Positions 54,523 through 62,815 of a DNA stretch of 64,000 nt are shown here, piece after piece. Below the pieces are notes generated by a model. It did not search any database, had not been told where the DNA came from, and saw only the letters and a program-made list of their open reading frames with translations. A program made the position numbers and the translations under genes. Position 1 is the first letter of the stretch; every line of letters starts with the position of its first letter. This stretch comes from Roseiterribacter gracilis (GTDB taxonomy: Bacteria > Pseudomonadota > Alphaproteobacteria > BOG-932 > Roseiterribacteraceae), in assembly GCA_018332375.1 (NCBI GenBank), contig BOPV01000001.1:1364001-1428000 (forward strand), read 5' to 3'.

Positions 54523-55341
54523 TCAGCTCTTCAGCTTGTAGCCGGTCGACAACATGCGCAGCACCAGCAGCCACAGACCGGCGTTCACTGCGACCAGCAC
54601 CGCAATGCCGGTGCCGATGAAGCTGTCATTGCCGCCGATGAAGCCATGGCGGAAGCCGTCGATCATATAGAAGAACGGATTCAGATGCGCCACGAAGCGC
54701 CAATTCTCGGGCAGGCGTTCGATCGGATAGAAGGTGCCCGACAAAAACGTCAGCGGCGTCACGATGAAATTGGTGACCGCGGCGATGTGATCGAATTTCT
54801 CGGCCCAGATCGCGCCGGCAATGCCGAGCAGGCCCAGCATCATCGTGCCGAGCAAACCGTAGAGCGCGATCAGCAGCGGATGCGCCAGGTGAATGCGCAC
54901 AAAGAGCGCAACGACGGCGATGGTGACCAGACCGACGACCAACCCGCGCAGCACGGCGGCTGCGACATAGCCGACCGCCAACTCGCCCGACGTCATCGGC
55001 GGCATCAACACGTCGACGATCGTGCCCTGGTTCTTGGCGATCATGATCGACGAGGACGTGTTCTGAAACGCGTTCTGCGCCATCGTCATGATGATCAGGC
55101 CGGGCGCCAGGAATTCCAGAAACGGCACGTCGCCGACGCTGCGGCCCGCACCGCCCAAGGCCAGCGCGAAGACGGCGAAGAACAGCAAGGTCGTGACCAC
55201 CGGCGCGGCCACGGTCTGCATGTAGACTTTGGCGAATCGGCGCACTTCTTTGGAGAAGAGCGTCGCGAAGCCAATCCAGTTGATCGCCCCCATCTCGCGC
55301 GGGAGCGGCGTCGTGGAGTCGCGTTGTTGCTGTTGCTGCAT
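54523..55341 (-). CDS. ABC-2-type transporter permease
   Basis: 272 residues, with a cytoplasmic glutamine-rich N-terminus followed by a six-helix ABC-2 domain. Features include NAFQNTSSSIMIAKNQGTIVDVLMPPMTSGELAVGY and TPLTFLSGTFYPIERLPENWRFVAHLNPFFYMIDGFRHGFIGG. It resembles the YadH/NodJ/DrrB permease family. It is the upstream partner of the permease at 53770-54519. The expected ATP-binding gene is not upstream; recX is there on the other strand. Confidence 0.88.
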   Translation of the reverse strand: MQQQQQRDSTTPLPREMGAINWIGFATLFSKEVRRFAKVYMQTVAAPVVTTLLFFAVFALALGGAGRSVGDVPFLEFLAPGLIIMTMAQNAFQNTSSSIMIAKNQGTIVDVLMPPMTSGELAVGYVAAAVLRGLVVGLVTIAVVALFVRIHLAHPLLIALYGLLGTMMLGLLGIAGAIWAEKFDHIAAVTNFIVTPLTFLSGTFYPIERLPENWRFVAHLNPFFYMIDGFRHGFIGGNDSFIGTGIAVLVAVNAGLWLLVLRMLSTGYKLKS

Positions 55342-55384
55342 GATCGCCGAGGAACCTAGCAGCGGAACCGCTATAGTCCAGTCG

Positions 55385-55894
55385 ATGGCACGAATTCCGA
55401 AGAAGATAACCCAGGCCTACCTGGAAGCGGCAGCACTGCACTATCTCGAGAGATTCGCGAGCTCGGCCGCCAATCTGCGCCGGGTTCTGCAGCGGAAGGT
55501 GCAGCGAAGTGCGGCACATTGGGGGGACGATGCAGGCCAGTTCGCCCCGCTGATCGACCGGCTGCTGGAGCGGTATCAAGCTTCAGGCCTGATCGACGAC
55601 AAGCGCTATGCCGAGGCCAAGGTCGCCAGCGAACGCCGCCGCGGCCGCTCGACGCGCGCCATCGCGCAGCGTCTGGCCATGAAAGGCGTCGCGAATGAGA
55701 TCACCAAAAAAGCGCTCGACGAACATGAAGGCGACGACGTCACCGCCGCACGCGCTTTTGCCAAACGACGCCGGCTGGGCCCGTATCGCACGGCCAAGCG
55801 CAGCGAGTTGCGCGACAAGGATCTCGCTGCGCTGGGACGCGCCGGCTTTGCCTATGAAATCGCGCGCAGCGTCGTCGACGGCGAGATCGACTAG
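55385..55894 (+). CDS. recX: RecX family regulatory protein
   Basis: 169 residues. Three-helix RecX repeats are visible: ALHYLERFASSAANLRRVLQRKV, LLERYQASGLIDDKRYAEAKVASERRRGRSTRAIAQRLAMKGV and ALGRAGFAYEIARSVVDG. RecX modulates RecA filaments. recA is not adjacent. Its TAG stop shares the four bases CTAG (55891-55894) with the convergent MscS gene stop. Confidence 0.88.
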   Translation: MARIPKKITQAYLEAAALHYLERFASSAANLRRVLQRKVQRSAAHWGDDAGQFAPLIDRLLERYQASGLIDDKRYAEAKVASERRRGRSTRAIAQRLAMKGVANEITKKALDEHEGDDVTAARAFAKRRRLGPYRTAKRSELRDKDLAALGRAGFAYEIARSVVDGEID

Positions 55895-58104
55895 CCCTTG
55901 TCGGTCGCACGCGCGCGCAACGCGGCGCGGGTTTCTTCGTCCAACGTCACTTTGATGTCGCGCGTGACATACGGGCTGGTGATCCCCAGCTCTTCGAATT
56001 TCTTTTTCATGCGGCGATTCAATTCGCGCCCGACGCCCCATTGCTTGTTGGGCCGCGTCTTGAGCCGCGCCTGCACCATCACCGCCTTGTCGGTAAACGC
56101 GTTGACACCGATCACTTCGAGCGGATCGATCACGTCGCCGGCATAGGCCGGCTCGGTCTGGATTTCGGCGGCCAGATCGCGCAACGCGTCGATGACCGCG
56201 TCCGGGTCCTGGTCGTAGGCGACTGCGATGTCGAACACGTAGAACGAGAAATCGCGCGCCATATTCTTGACCGAGGTCACGTCGCCGAACGGCACCGTGT
56301 ACACAGCGCCGGTTCCGTCGCGCAGTTTCAGCGCGCGGATCGACATCGCTTCGACCAGACCCGACCGGCCTTTGTCGAGATCGACCACGTCACCGACCGC
56401 GATCGTGTTGTCGAACAGAATGAAGGCGCCGTTGATCACGTCTTTGACCAAGGTCTGCGCGCCGAAGCCGATGGCGAGACCGATGACGCCGGCGCCAGCC
56501 AGCAGCGGCGCGGTGTTGATGCCAAGCTCGCCCAGAATGACGGTCGAGGTGATCACCAGCAGGAAAATCAAAAACACGTTGCGCAGCAGCGGCAACAAGG
56601 TGCGCGTGCGGGCGCTGCGAATGACGACGCCGTTGCCGCCGCCGGTGAGATAGCGCTCGATGCCGCTTGCGACGAATTCCCAGGCTGCGATCGACAACGC
56701 CAGAATGAACAGGATCGCGCCCAGCTTTCCGAGCAGCGCACGACCGGAGTCGGTCTCAAACCAGTGCCAGCTATCCAGGCCCCAGGCGCGCAGAATGGTC
56801 AGCGCGGCAATGAACCAAAGTGCGAGAACGATCAGCCGGCGCAGCAGCGGAATGTAGCGATTGGCGCGCGCTTCCAGACCGGGAAATTGCGCGCGCAGAT
56901 CGGCCGACACCGCAAACCCATGTTCGAAGGCGCGATCGATGCCAGCTGTAACCAGGCGCGCAACGACCGCAACGACCAGGGTCAGCAGGCTGGCTTTGGC
57001 GACAAAGGCAAAACCGCCGGTCAGATTGACCGCGTAGATGAACCAGACGATCGCGACATAGGCGATCGCGAGCAAATGCCAGACTTCGGCGAAACGCCGG
57101 CGTACCGACCAGAAGGCGCTGGTCTGTTCGGGATCGGTCGAACCGCGCAGCCACGCCGCCATCGAACGACGGTTCTGCAAAATCACCACGACCAGCAACA
57201 CCGCCAAGGTCAGCCCGACAAATTTCAGCGCGGTCTCGGCAAGCGAGCGCCACAGACCAAGCAAGCGCGCAGCAGCAATGAAGAACCAACCATAGACTGC
57301 GATCGCGAACAGCCGGCGCAGCCAGATATACAGATAGTTCGACGTCTCATCGTCGAGCCGCACCAGGCGCAAACCGGGCGCTGCCGGTTGCAGCACCAAA
57401 CGCACCAGCGCCAGCAGGCTGAACAACAGAAGGCTGGCATTGACAATGGTCAGTGCCGCAAGCCGCACCGTATCGGGCGGTGCAATCGCCGACGCAACTG
57501 CGTAACCGACGAGGCCGAACACGACGACGGGACCAAGTTCCAACAGAAACCGTGCCAGCCCCAACGACAGGCGCGTGCCGAACGGCTTGTCGACGCCGCG
57601 CCGTTCCAGCGCGCGCAGCGGCCGCGTCAGTGCGCGACGCACGACGATCGACGCGACGGCGCCGAACAACACGATCGCCGCCAGCGCCGCGAACAACAGC
57701 GACCAGCGTTCGCGCACGTCGGGATCGGCCATCTGCCGTTCGAACCAACGTTCGGCTTGCGGCAAGCGGCTGACTGCCGCAGCGGCTTCGACCAGCGCCG
57801 CGCTGGCATTGGCGATATGCACGGAGACAAAGCGCAGCACGCGCTCGCCCGCATTCTCCAACAGATCGGGTTGGTCGTCGTTGTCGCCTTGCTTGTCGCT
57901 CGCCTGCGCCAACAGATCGATCTGGTCGATCAGTTTTTGTCGCGCCGCCGGATCTTCGAGCGTCGATTTCAGTTCGCGCAGCTTGGCCGGATCCGGCTTG
58001 GGCGCGTCTTTTGTCGTCGTCGATGACGGCAACGTGACTTGCGCCTGCGCTGCGACCGGCAACGCAAACAGCAGAACAAGCAACAGTTGGGCGAGCAATC
58101 GCAT
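55891..58104 (-). CDS. Large mechanosensitive channel, MscS family
   Basis: 737 residues from ATG 58104. A signal peptide (LLLVLLFALPVAAQAQ) is followed by a periplasmic helical region, and about ten transmembrane helices lead into the MscS core: INTAPLLAGAGVIGLAIGFGAQTLVKDVINGAFILFDN (pore helix TM3) and the cytoplasmic beta domain (VGDVVDLDKGRSGLVEAMSIRALKLRDGTGAVYTVPFG). This is the multi-domain YbdG/YnaI/MscK-like type rather than minimal MscS. It relieves hypo-osmotic shock. Confidence 0.92.
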   Translation of the reverse strand: MRLLAQLLLVLLFALPVAAQAQVTLPSSTTTKDAPKPDPAKLRELKSTLEDPAARQKLIDQIDLLAQASDKQGDNDDQPDLLENAGERVLRFVSVHIANASAALVEAAAAVSRLPQAERWFERQMADPDVRERWSLLFAALAAIVLFGAVASIVVRRALTRPLRALERRGVDKPFGTRLSLGLARFLLELGPVVVFGLVGYAVASAIAPPDTVRLAALTIVNASLLLFSLLALVRLVLQPAAPGLRLVRLDDETSNYLYIWLRRLFAIAVYGWFFIAAARLLGLWRSLAETALKFVGLTLAVLLVVVILQNRRSMAAWLRGSTDPEQTSAFWSVRRRFAEVWHLLAIAYVAIVWFIYAVNLTGGFAFVAKASLLTLVVAVVARLVTAGIDRAFEHGFAVSADLRAQFPGLEARANRYIPLLRRLIVLALWFIAALTILRAWGLDSWHWFETDSGRALLGKLGAILFILALSIAAWEFVASGIERYLTGGGNGVVIRSARTRTLLPLLRNVFLIFLLVITSTVILGELGINTAPLLAGAGVIGLAIGFGAQTLVKDVINGAFILFDNTIAVGDVVDLDKGRSGLVEAMSIRALKLRDGTGAVYTVPFGDVTSVKNMARDFSFYVFDIAVAYDQDPDAVIDALRDLAAEIQTEPAYAGDVIDPLEVIGVNAFTDKAVMVQARLKTRPNKQWGVGRELNRRMKKKFEELGITSPYVTRDIKVTLDEETRAALRARATDKG

Positions 58105-58132
58105 CACAGAAGCCAAACGTGGTGGAGTGTGA

Positions 58133-58912
58133 TCAGCCGTAAGGCTTGAAGCCGGCAACGTCGCGCAGAAGACGTGCCAGACCGTCGGCGGCATGAGCAA
58201 GCAACGCTTGTCCGATTGCTTCGGTTGCGCCGGCTGCATTTCCCATCGCGCCCGCGGGGTTCAGATCCTGCGCCGCCCAGCCCCAACCGCTGCGGCCGTG
58301 CGTCGTAAATGCACGTCCCGCCAGATCGCTGCCGCGGCTGGTGAAATTCTGCGCCTGATCGCGGCGCACCAGGTCGGGCGCCAGCGCGAGCATCAGCGAG
58401 GTCTCAACCAGACCGGCGTGCAGGCCGATTGCCGCTTCTTCATCCGGGATCAGGCCAGCAGGCCGGCCGAAGCCGCCGCGGCTGCAATAGACAGCGATCA
58501 TGCCCAGCCGGCTGCGCAACGTCGCGGCCAGCGACGGCAACAGCCCTTCTTGCCCGCCATGCGTATTGAACAGCACCAGCCGTTCGATTCCGGCGGCGCG
58601 CACGCTGGTCGCGATATCGGTCCAGGCCGCCAGCACGGTCGCCGGCTCCAGGGTCAGGGTGCCTGGAAAGGCCGCATGTTCGGGCGACAGGCCGATCGGC
58701 TGGGTCGGCAGCCGCAGCACCTGGACCGGGTCGCTTTTGAGCAGGCCCGCCGCCGCAGCGACGACGCCGTCGCCAATAATTGCGTCGGTCCCCAACGGCA
58801 AATGCGGCCCGTGCTGCTCGGTCGCGGCCAGGGGCAGCAGGGCTACGGCGTTGGAAAGCCGGCCCTCGGCGAAGTCGGTGGTGGCGAGGTTGCTCCAGTC
58901 GCGGAAGGGCAC
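58133..58912 (-). CDS. Creatininase-family amidohydrolase
   Basis: 259 residues from GTG 58912. Metal-binding motifs of the creatininase/MftE family: LLPLAATEQHGPHLPLGTDA (Glu, His, Asp), NTHGGQ, and a distal Glu in GLVETSLM. Family members hydrolyse creatinine, formamidopyrimidines or peptide C-termini. No mycofactocin or riboflavin genes nearby help to assign a substrate. Confidence 0.88.
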   Translation of the reverse strand: MPFRDWSNLATTDFAEGRLSNAVALLPLAATEQHGPHLPLGTDAIIGDGVVAAAAGLLKSDPVQVLRLPTQPIGLSPEHAAFPGTLTLEPATVLAAWTDIATSVRAAGIERLVLFNTHGGQEGLLPSLAATLRSRLGMIAVYCSRGGFGRPAGLIPDEEAAIGLHAGLVETSLMLALAPDLVRRDQAQNFTSRGSDLAGRAFTTHGRSGWGWAAQDLNPAGAMGNAAGATEAIGQALLAHAADGLARLLRDVAGFKPYG

Positions 58913-58938
58913 GAGCTTGAAATCTCCGGGGGTGCGGG

Positions 58939-58976
58939 CTAGTGGGACCGGACCGACTTCGGTCGGGTCCCACTAG
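58939..58976. repeat. Long inverted repeat 1 upstream of clpP
   Basis: CTAGTGGGACC and GGTCCCACTAG are perfect 11-bp arms, with an inner GACCG/CGGTC stem and ACTT loop. The stem has no T-run. It begins 26 nt upstream of the creatininase-gene start, so it lies in the 5' region of both divergent genes. Confidence 0.6.
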
Positions 58977-58989
58977 CAATCGTTTCGCT

Positions 58990-59040
58990 GTGGTCAAAAT
59001 CCATCTCGATGGCCAATCCATCGCGATCGATTTTGACCAC
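58990..59040. repeat. Long inverted repeat 2 upstream of clpP
   Basis: GTGGTCAAAATC (58990-59001) and GATTTTGACCAC (59029-59040) are perfect 12-bp arms. The intervening bases contain a smaller CGATGG/CCATCG stem, giving a nested hairpin. A third inverted repeat, TAGGGTC/GACCCTA (59041-59056), follows at once. Confidence 0.6.
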
Positions 59041-59080
59041 TAGGGTCCCGACCCTACCTATGCCCGTGGAGTCCTGTCCA

Positions 59081-59695
59081 ATGAGCCGCGTCCCCTTCCG
59101 GAACGACGTCGAAGAAGATGAGAACGAAAAGCCGAAGGCCGACGCCAATCCGCCGAATCTGATCGACGCGAATCTTTTCCGCGCCCGGACCGTGCTGCTG
59201 TTCGGCGAGATCGACGACAAGGTCTCGCGCCAGGTGACGGCGCAGTTGATCGCGCTGGCCGGCAAGAGCGACGAACCGATCCGTCTGTTCGTGCAGTCGC
59301 CGGGCGGCCATGTCGAAGCCGCCGACACGATCTTTGACGTGATCCGCTTCATCAAAGCGCCGGTGCATGTGATCGGTACGGGCTGGGTCGCTTCGGCCGG
59401 CGCGCTGATCTATGTCGCGGCGAAGAAAGAAAACCGCTACGCGCTGCCGAACACCCGCTTCATGCTGCATCAGCCGTCGGGCGGCACGATGGGCAAGGCG
59501 AGCGACATCGCGATCGAAGCGAAAGAGATCATCCGCATGCGCCAGCGTCTCAACGAGACGTTTGCGAAAGAAACCGGTCAGCCGGTTGAGAAAGTCGCGC
59601 GCGACAGCGACCGCAACTATTGGATGAGCGCCGAAGAAGCCAAGACCTACGGCCTGGTCGGCAAGATCGTGAACAACGAGACGGAAATCGGCTGA
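59081..59695 (+). CDS. clpP: ClpP-family serine protease
   Basis: 204 residues from ATG 59081 (GGAG upstream); ATG 59060 is possible. It has the ClpP fold with Ser about 105 in GWVASAGALIYVAA, His about 130 in MLHQPSGG, and the Asp region near RDSDRNYWMSAEEAKTYGL. The serine context ASAG differs from the usual AASM of housekeeping ClpP. No clpX or tig is adjacent, so this may be a second ClpP paralogue. A strong terminator follows. Confidence 0.88.
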   Translation: MSRVPFRNDVEEDENEKPKADANPPNLIDANLFRARTVLLFGEIDDKVSRQVTAQLIALAGKSDEPIRLFVQSPGGHVEAADTIFDVIRFIKAPVHVIGTGWVASAGALIYVAAKKENRYALPNTRFMLHQPSGGTMGKASDIAIEAKEIIRMRQRLNETFAKETGQPVEKVARDSDRNYWMSAEEAKTYGLVGKIVNNETEIG

Positions 59696-59712
59696 GCGCG
59701 AAGCGCGAAGCC

Positions 59713-59737
59713 GTCCCCGCGCAGGCGGGGACCCAGG
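59713..59737 (+). repeat. GC-rich palindromic repeat, left copy
   Basis: A 25-nt unit containing CCCCGC GCAG GCGGGG followed by ACCCAGG. A nearly identical unit in inverted orientation lies at 59789-59813, so the two flank the clpP terminator like a REP/BIME pair. Confidence 0.6.
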
Positions 59738-59745
59738 TCTAAAAG

Positions 59746-59783
59746 AAAGGGCGGCGTTCGAATTTCGAGCGCCGCCCTTTTTG
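59746..59783 (+). terminator. Intrinsic terminator after clpP
   Basis: AAAGGGCGGCG (59746-59756) and CGCCGCCCTTT (59770-59780) form a perfect 11-bp stem followed by a T-run (59778-59782), with a TTCGAA palindrome in the loop. The A-rich left flank also allows termination from the minus-strand side. Confidence 0.8.
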
Positions 59784-59788
59784 TTGCT

Positions 59789-59813
59789 CCTGGGCCCCCG
59801 CCTGCGCGGGGGC
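59789..59813 (-). repeat. GC-rich palindromic repeat, right copy (inverted)
   Basis: CCTGGG followed by CCCCCGC CTGC GCGGGGG. Its reverse complement matches the unit at 59713-59737 almost base for base. It lies just before the agmatine deiminase stop. Confidence 0.6.
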
Positions 59814-59827
59814 GGCTCCTCGTGTCG

Positions 59828-60877
59828 CTACGCTCCTCTTGGAGCCGGCTCTTGCAACGTCACGCAGTGCAGACCGCCGCCGCCGCGCACGAAGTCGAGC
59901 GCCGGCACCGGCACGATTTCGCGATCGGGGAAAACGCGCTTGAAGATCTTGAGCGCGTCTTTGTCGGCGGGATCTTCGAAGGCCGGAATCAGCAGGCCGC
60001 CATTGACGAAAACGAAGTTTACATAGGACAGCGTCAAGCGCCGTCCGTTCTCGTCGACCCGATCCGGCTGCGGCAGTTCGATAATGTCGAAGACGCGGCC
60101 TTGCGCGTCGCGCACCGCGTGCAGCCGGTCGAGATTGTCGGCACCGATTTCGTAATTGCGATCCGACACGTCGGTGGTCGTGTGCAACAGCACGACGCCG
60201 GGCCGCGCGAAGGCCGCGATCTCGTCGACATGTCCCTTGGTTTCGTCCTGGTCGTAACCGCGTCCGAGCCAGACGGTTTTCTCGATGCCGAGATTTTCAC
60301 GCAGCCAGCGTTCGAGGCGGATCTTGTCGACCATCTCGTTGCGGCGCGGATCGAGCAGACATTCTTCGGTCACCAGCGCCGTGCCGCTTCCGTCGACGCA
60401 GATCGCACCGCCTTCGAGCACGAAGTCGGCTTCGAAACGGCGCATCTTGGCGTTCGCCAGCACCGCTTCCGCAACGTCGGCATCCAGCATCCAGTCGTGA
60501 TGGATTTCACCCCAGCCGTTGAACTGGAAATCAACGCCCGCGACTTCAGCGCTACGTTCGTTGCGCACGAAGATCGGGCCGATATCGCGCATCCAACCGT
60601 CCGACATCGGCACCGGCACGATTTCGATGCCGGGTCCGCATGCCAACGACGCCTCTGCGACGTCGCCCGGCGCGCACACCATGCGAACCGGTTCGAAGCG
60701 CGAAATCGTGCGGGCTAGATCGGCATGCGCGGTGCGGGCTGCGTCGATGCCGCCGCCGCCGACCCAGGTCGCGGCGCGGGCGGGCCACGCCATCCAGGTA
60801 CGTGCGTGCCGTGTCCATTCGGGCGGCTGGACGAAGCCTTCGGCGGAAGGAGTGCCCCTGATAGGTCGGTCAGCCAT
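59828..60877 (-). CDS. aguA: Agmatine deiminase
   Basis: 349 residues from ATG 60877. It is a porphyromonas-type peptidyl-arginine/agmatine deiminase fold: WMAWPARAATWVG, MSDGWMRDIGPIFVRN, FVLEGGAICVDGSGT, GHVDEIAAFARPG and the C-terminal nucleophile Cys in GGLHCVTLQEP. It converts agmatine to N-carbamoylputrescine. The usual partner amidase (AguB) is not in the window. Confidence 0.93.
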   Translation of the reverse strand: MADRPIRGTPSAEGFVQPPEWTRHARTWMAWPARAATWVGGGGIDAARTAHADLARTISRFEPVRMVCAPGDVAEASLACGPGIEIVPVPMSDGWMRDIGPIFVRNERSAEVAGVDFQFNGWGEIHHDWMLDADVAEAVLANAKMRRFEADFVLEGGAICVDGSGTALVTEECLLDPRRNEMVDKIRLERWLRENLGIEKTVWLGRGYDQDETKGHVDEIAAFARPGVVLLHTTTDVSDRNYEIGADNLDRLHAVRDAQGRVFDIIELPQPDRVDENGRRLTLSYVNFVFVNGGLLIPAFEDPADKDALKIFKRVFPDREIVPVPALDFVRGGGGLHCVTLQEPAPRGA

Positions 60878-60999
60878 CGCGGCGGAGAGTGGACGAGCGG
60901 TGCGGTCGGACGCAAGACGGGCGAAATTGCCCCAGCGCGCAGGCGCGTGAGGCGTTGGGTCGGTTGCGCCGCGCTGGCTGAACGGGCAGGAACGTTTCC

Positions 61000-61929
61000 G
61001 TGATCGACCGTACCTCGCCCATCGACCCCGCGCTGCCCGAAGCCCGTCGCATCGCGCAGACAATTGCCTGCACCGACTCCGATTCGATTCCCAAAGTCGC
61101 CGATGCCGGGCGCGTCGTCGAACGCGACGGCGAACGCGTGCAGATCATGCATAACGGCGTCCTCGTCGAAGCCGGCGGCTATTTCGGCGACTGGATGGAA
61201 GAGATCATCCGCCGTCTTGGCGGTCATCACGAGCCGCAGGAAGAATTGGCGTTCGCGCGCGTGCTGGAACGGTTGGAGTCCGGCTCAACCATGATCGAGC
61301 TTGGATCCTACTGGGCCTATTACTCGCTGTGGTTTCGTCGCGCCCTGCCCGGTTCGATCAATGTCTGCGTCGAGCCCGACGAAGAACGTATGGCGGTCGG
61401 CAAGCGCAATTTTGCGCGCAACGGCTACGACGCGACGTTCCTGCCCTATGCGATCGGCGCGCAGCAGGGCGACGACGTGGAATTTCTGCGCGAACGCGAT
61501 CAGACCATGGTGCGAGTCCCGGTTCGTTCGGTTGACATGATCGTCGACGAACTGCGCTTGCGCCGCGTCGACTTGTTACATGTCGACATTCAAGGCGCCG
61601 AGACTGCGATGCTGGAAGGCGCGCAGCGTCTGATCAGCGCCGGCAAGTTGCGGTTTCTGATTGTGTCGACGCATCACTGGAAGATCTCGGGGGATCCGCT
61701 GACGCATCAACGTTGCGTGCGCCGGATCGAACAGCTTGGCGGACGCATTCTGGCCGAACATTCGGTGGCAGAATCCGCGTCGGGCGACGGTTTGATCGTC
61801 GCATCCTTCGATGCGCGCGACGCCGACATGGCGCCGATCACAATCAGCCACATCCGCGCGCGCGACACGCTGTTCGGCGAATTGGAGCACGACCTCGCTG
61901 CCGCGCAGGGCAAAGCAGCGCTCGAATAA
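61000..61929 (+). CDS. FkbM-family methyltransferase
   Basis: 309 residues from GTG 61000 (AGGAA upstream). It has a SAM-binding Rossmann fold of the FkbM type: STMIELGSYWAYYSLWFRRALPGSINVCVEPDEERM (glycine motif and acidic residue), VRSVDMIVDEL, LLHVDIQGAETAMLEGAQRLI and LIVSTHHW. These enzymes O-methylate sugars or other hydroxyls. There is no glycan cluster around it, so the acceptor is unknown. Confidence 0.85.
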   Translation: MIDRTSPIDPALPEARRIAQTIACTDSDSIPKVADAGRVVERDGERVQIMHNGVLVEAGGYFGDWMEEIIRRLGGHHEPQEELAFARVLERLESGSTMIELGSYWAYYSLWFRRALPGSINVCVEPDEERMAVGKRNFARNGYDATFLPYAIGAQQGDDVEFLRERDQTMVRVPVRSVDMIVDELRLRRVDLLHVDIQGAETAMLEGAQRLISAGKLRFLIVSTHHWKISGDPLTHQRCVRRIEQLGGRILAEHSVAESASGDGLIVASFDARDADMAPITISHIRARDTLFGELEHDLAAAQGKAALE

Positions 61930-61976
61930 AGCCGTAATCAGATGGAACGGGCTGCGATAGGCCTCGTTCCCCTGCC

Positions 61977-62354
61977 ATGACGATGCTCGTGCTTGTGGTT
62001 GAAGACGACCCGTTGATCTCGCTCGACCTGTGCAGCATCGCGCAGGAAGCGGGCTGCGTGACCGTTGCGGCGCCGACCGTCAGCAGCGCCCGCAATGCGG
62101 CGGCGGAGTATCCGTTCGACCTTGCGATCATCGATTTGAAGCTGGGGCCCGGCACGAACGGCGCCGATCTGGCGCGCGAGCTATTGGGCCAATACGGCTT
62201 GCCGTCGCTGATCGTCAGCGGTCATCTGACCGATGCGGTGCGATCGGATCTGCTCGACACGGCCGTGTTTGCGATCGCCAAACCGTACGAACCACAAGCA
62301 GTACGCGCCGCGATCTTCGCGGCACTCGAACCCAGAAACGAACTACTCGCGTAA
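61977..62354 (+). CDS. Single-domain response regulator
   Basis: 125 residues, receiver domain only. The acidic pair is in VVEDDPL, the phospho-acceptor Asp in LAIIDLKLG (about 53), Ser in LIVSGH and Lys in AIAKPYEP. No output domain. It is convergent with another stand-alone receiver 7 nt away and could receive phosphate from an orphan kinase such as the LOV kinase 60 kb upstream, but nothing in the sequence shows this. Confidence 0.9.
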   Translation: MTMLVLVVEDDPLISLDLCSIAQEAGCVTVAAPTVSSARNAAAEYPFDLAIIDLKLGPGTNGADLARELLGQYGLPSLIVSGHLTDAVRSDLLDTAVFAIAKPYEPQAVRAAIFAALEPRNELLA

Positions 62355-62361
62355 GGTGGTT

Positions 62362-62742
62362 TTAAGCGGCGCGCGCCAGCGCTTCGTCGATTGCGGGACG
62401 AAGCTGCGTCTGGCGATAGGGTTTTTGCAGCACCTTGGTGCCGAGCATGCGATGCGCGCCCGCCAATTCCTCGGCGAACCCGGTCGCGAACAGCACCGCC
62501 AGATCGGGGCGCAGGATCGTGGCAAAATCGGCCAAGGTGAAGCCGTCCATGCCCGGCATGCGGATATCGGTGAACAGCACGTTGATCGAACGATCGCGCG
62601 ACAGGCAGTCGAGCGCTTCTTCACCGCTCGACGCGATCACGACTTCGTAACCGAGCAGCACCAGCAGCTCCCCCACGACATCGCGGACGACCGTGTCGTC
62701 TTCGACGAAGAGGATTTTCGGGGTGTGTGCCAGTTCAACCAT
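62362..62742 (-). CDS. Single-domain response regulator
   Basis: 126 residues from ATG 62742 (an in-frame start at 62769 is also possible; neither has a good ribosome-binding site). Receiver domain: LFVEDDTVV, phospho-acceptor in VLFTDIRMPGMDG, Thr in LFATGF and Lys in VLQKPY. The FATGFAEEL and KPYRQTQL segments resemble receivers paired with PAS histidine kinases. It has no output domain. Confidence 0.88.
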   Translation of the reverse strand: MVELAHTPKILFVEDDTVVRDVVGELLVLLGYEVVIASSGEEALDCLSRDRSINVLFTDIRMPGMDGFTLADFATILRPDLAVLFATGFAEELAGAHRMLGTKVLQKPYRQTQLRPAIDEALARAA

Positions 62743-62815
62743 CACTGCATTGTACAGAAACCGTCTCACCTGGCCAGCGAAGACGGAATGAGTAAGTCGC
62801 CCGGTCGCGCGTTGT

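Noticed and set aside
56041..58026. Open frame of about 661 codons on the plus strand
   Set aside because: It is antisense to the MscS channel gene, which has clear family motifs; the translation is Arg/Gln/His-rich and low-complexity.
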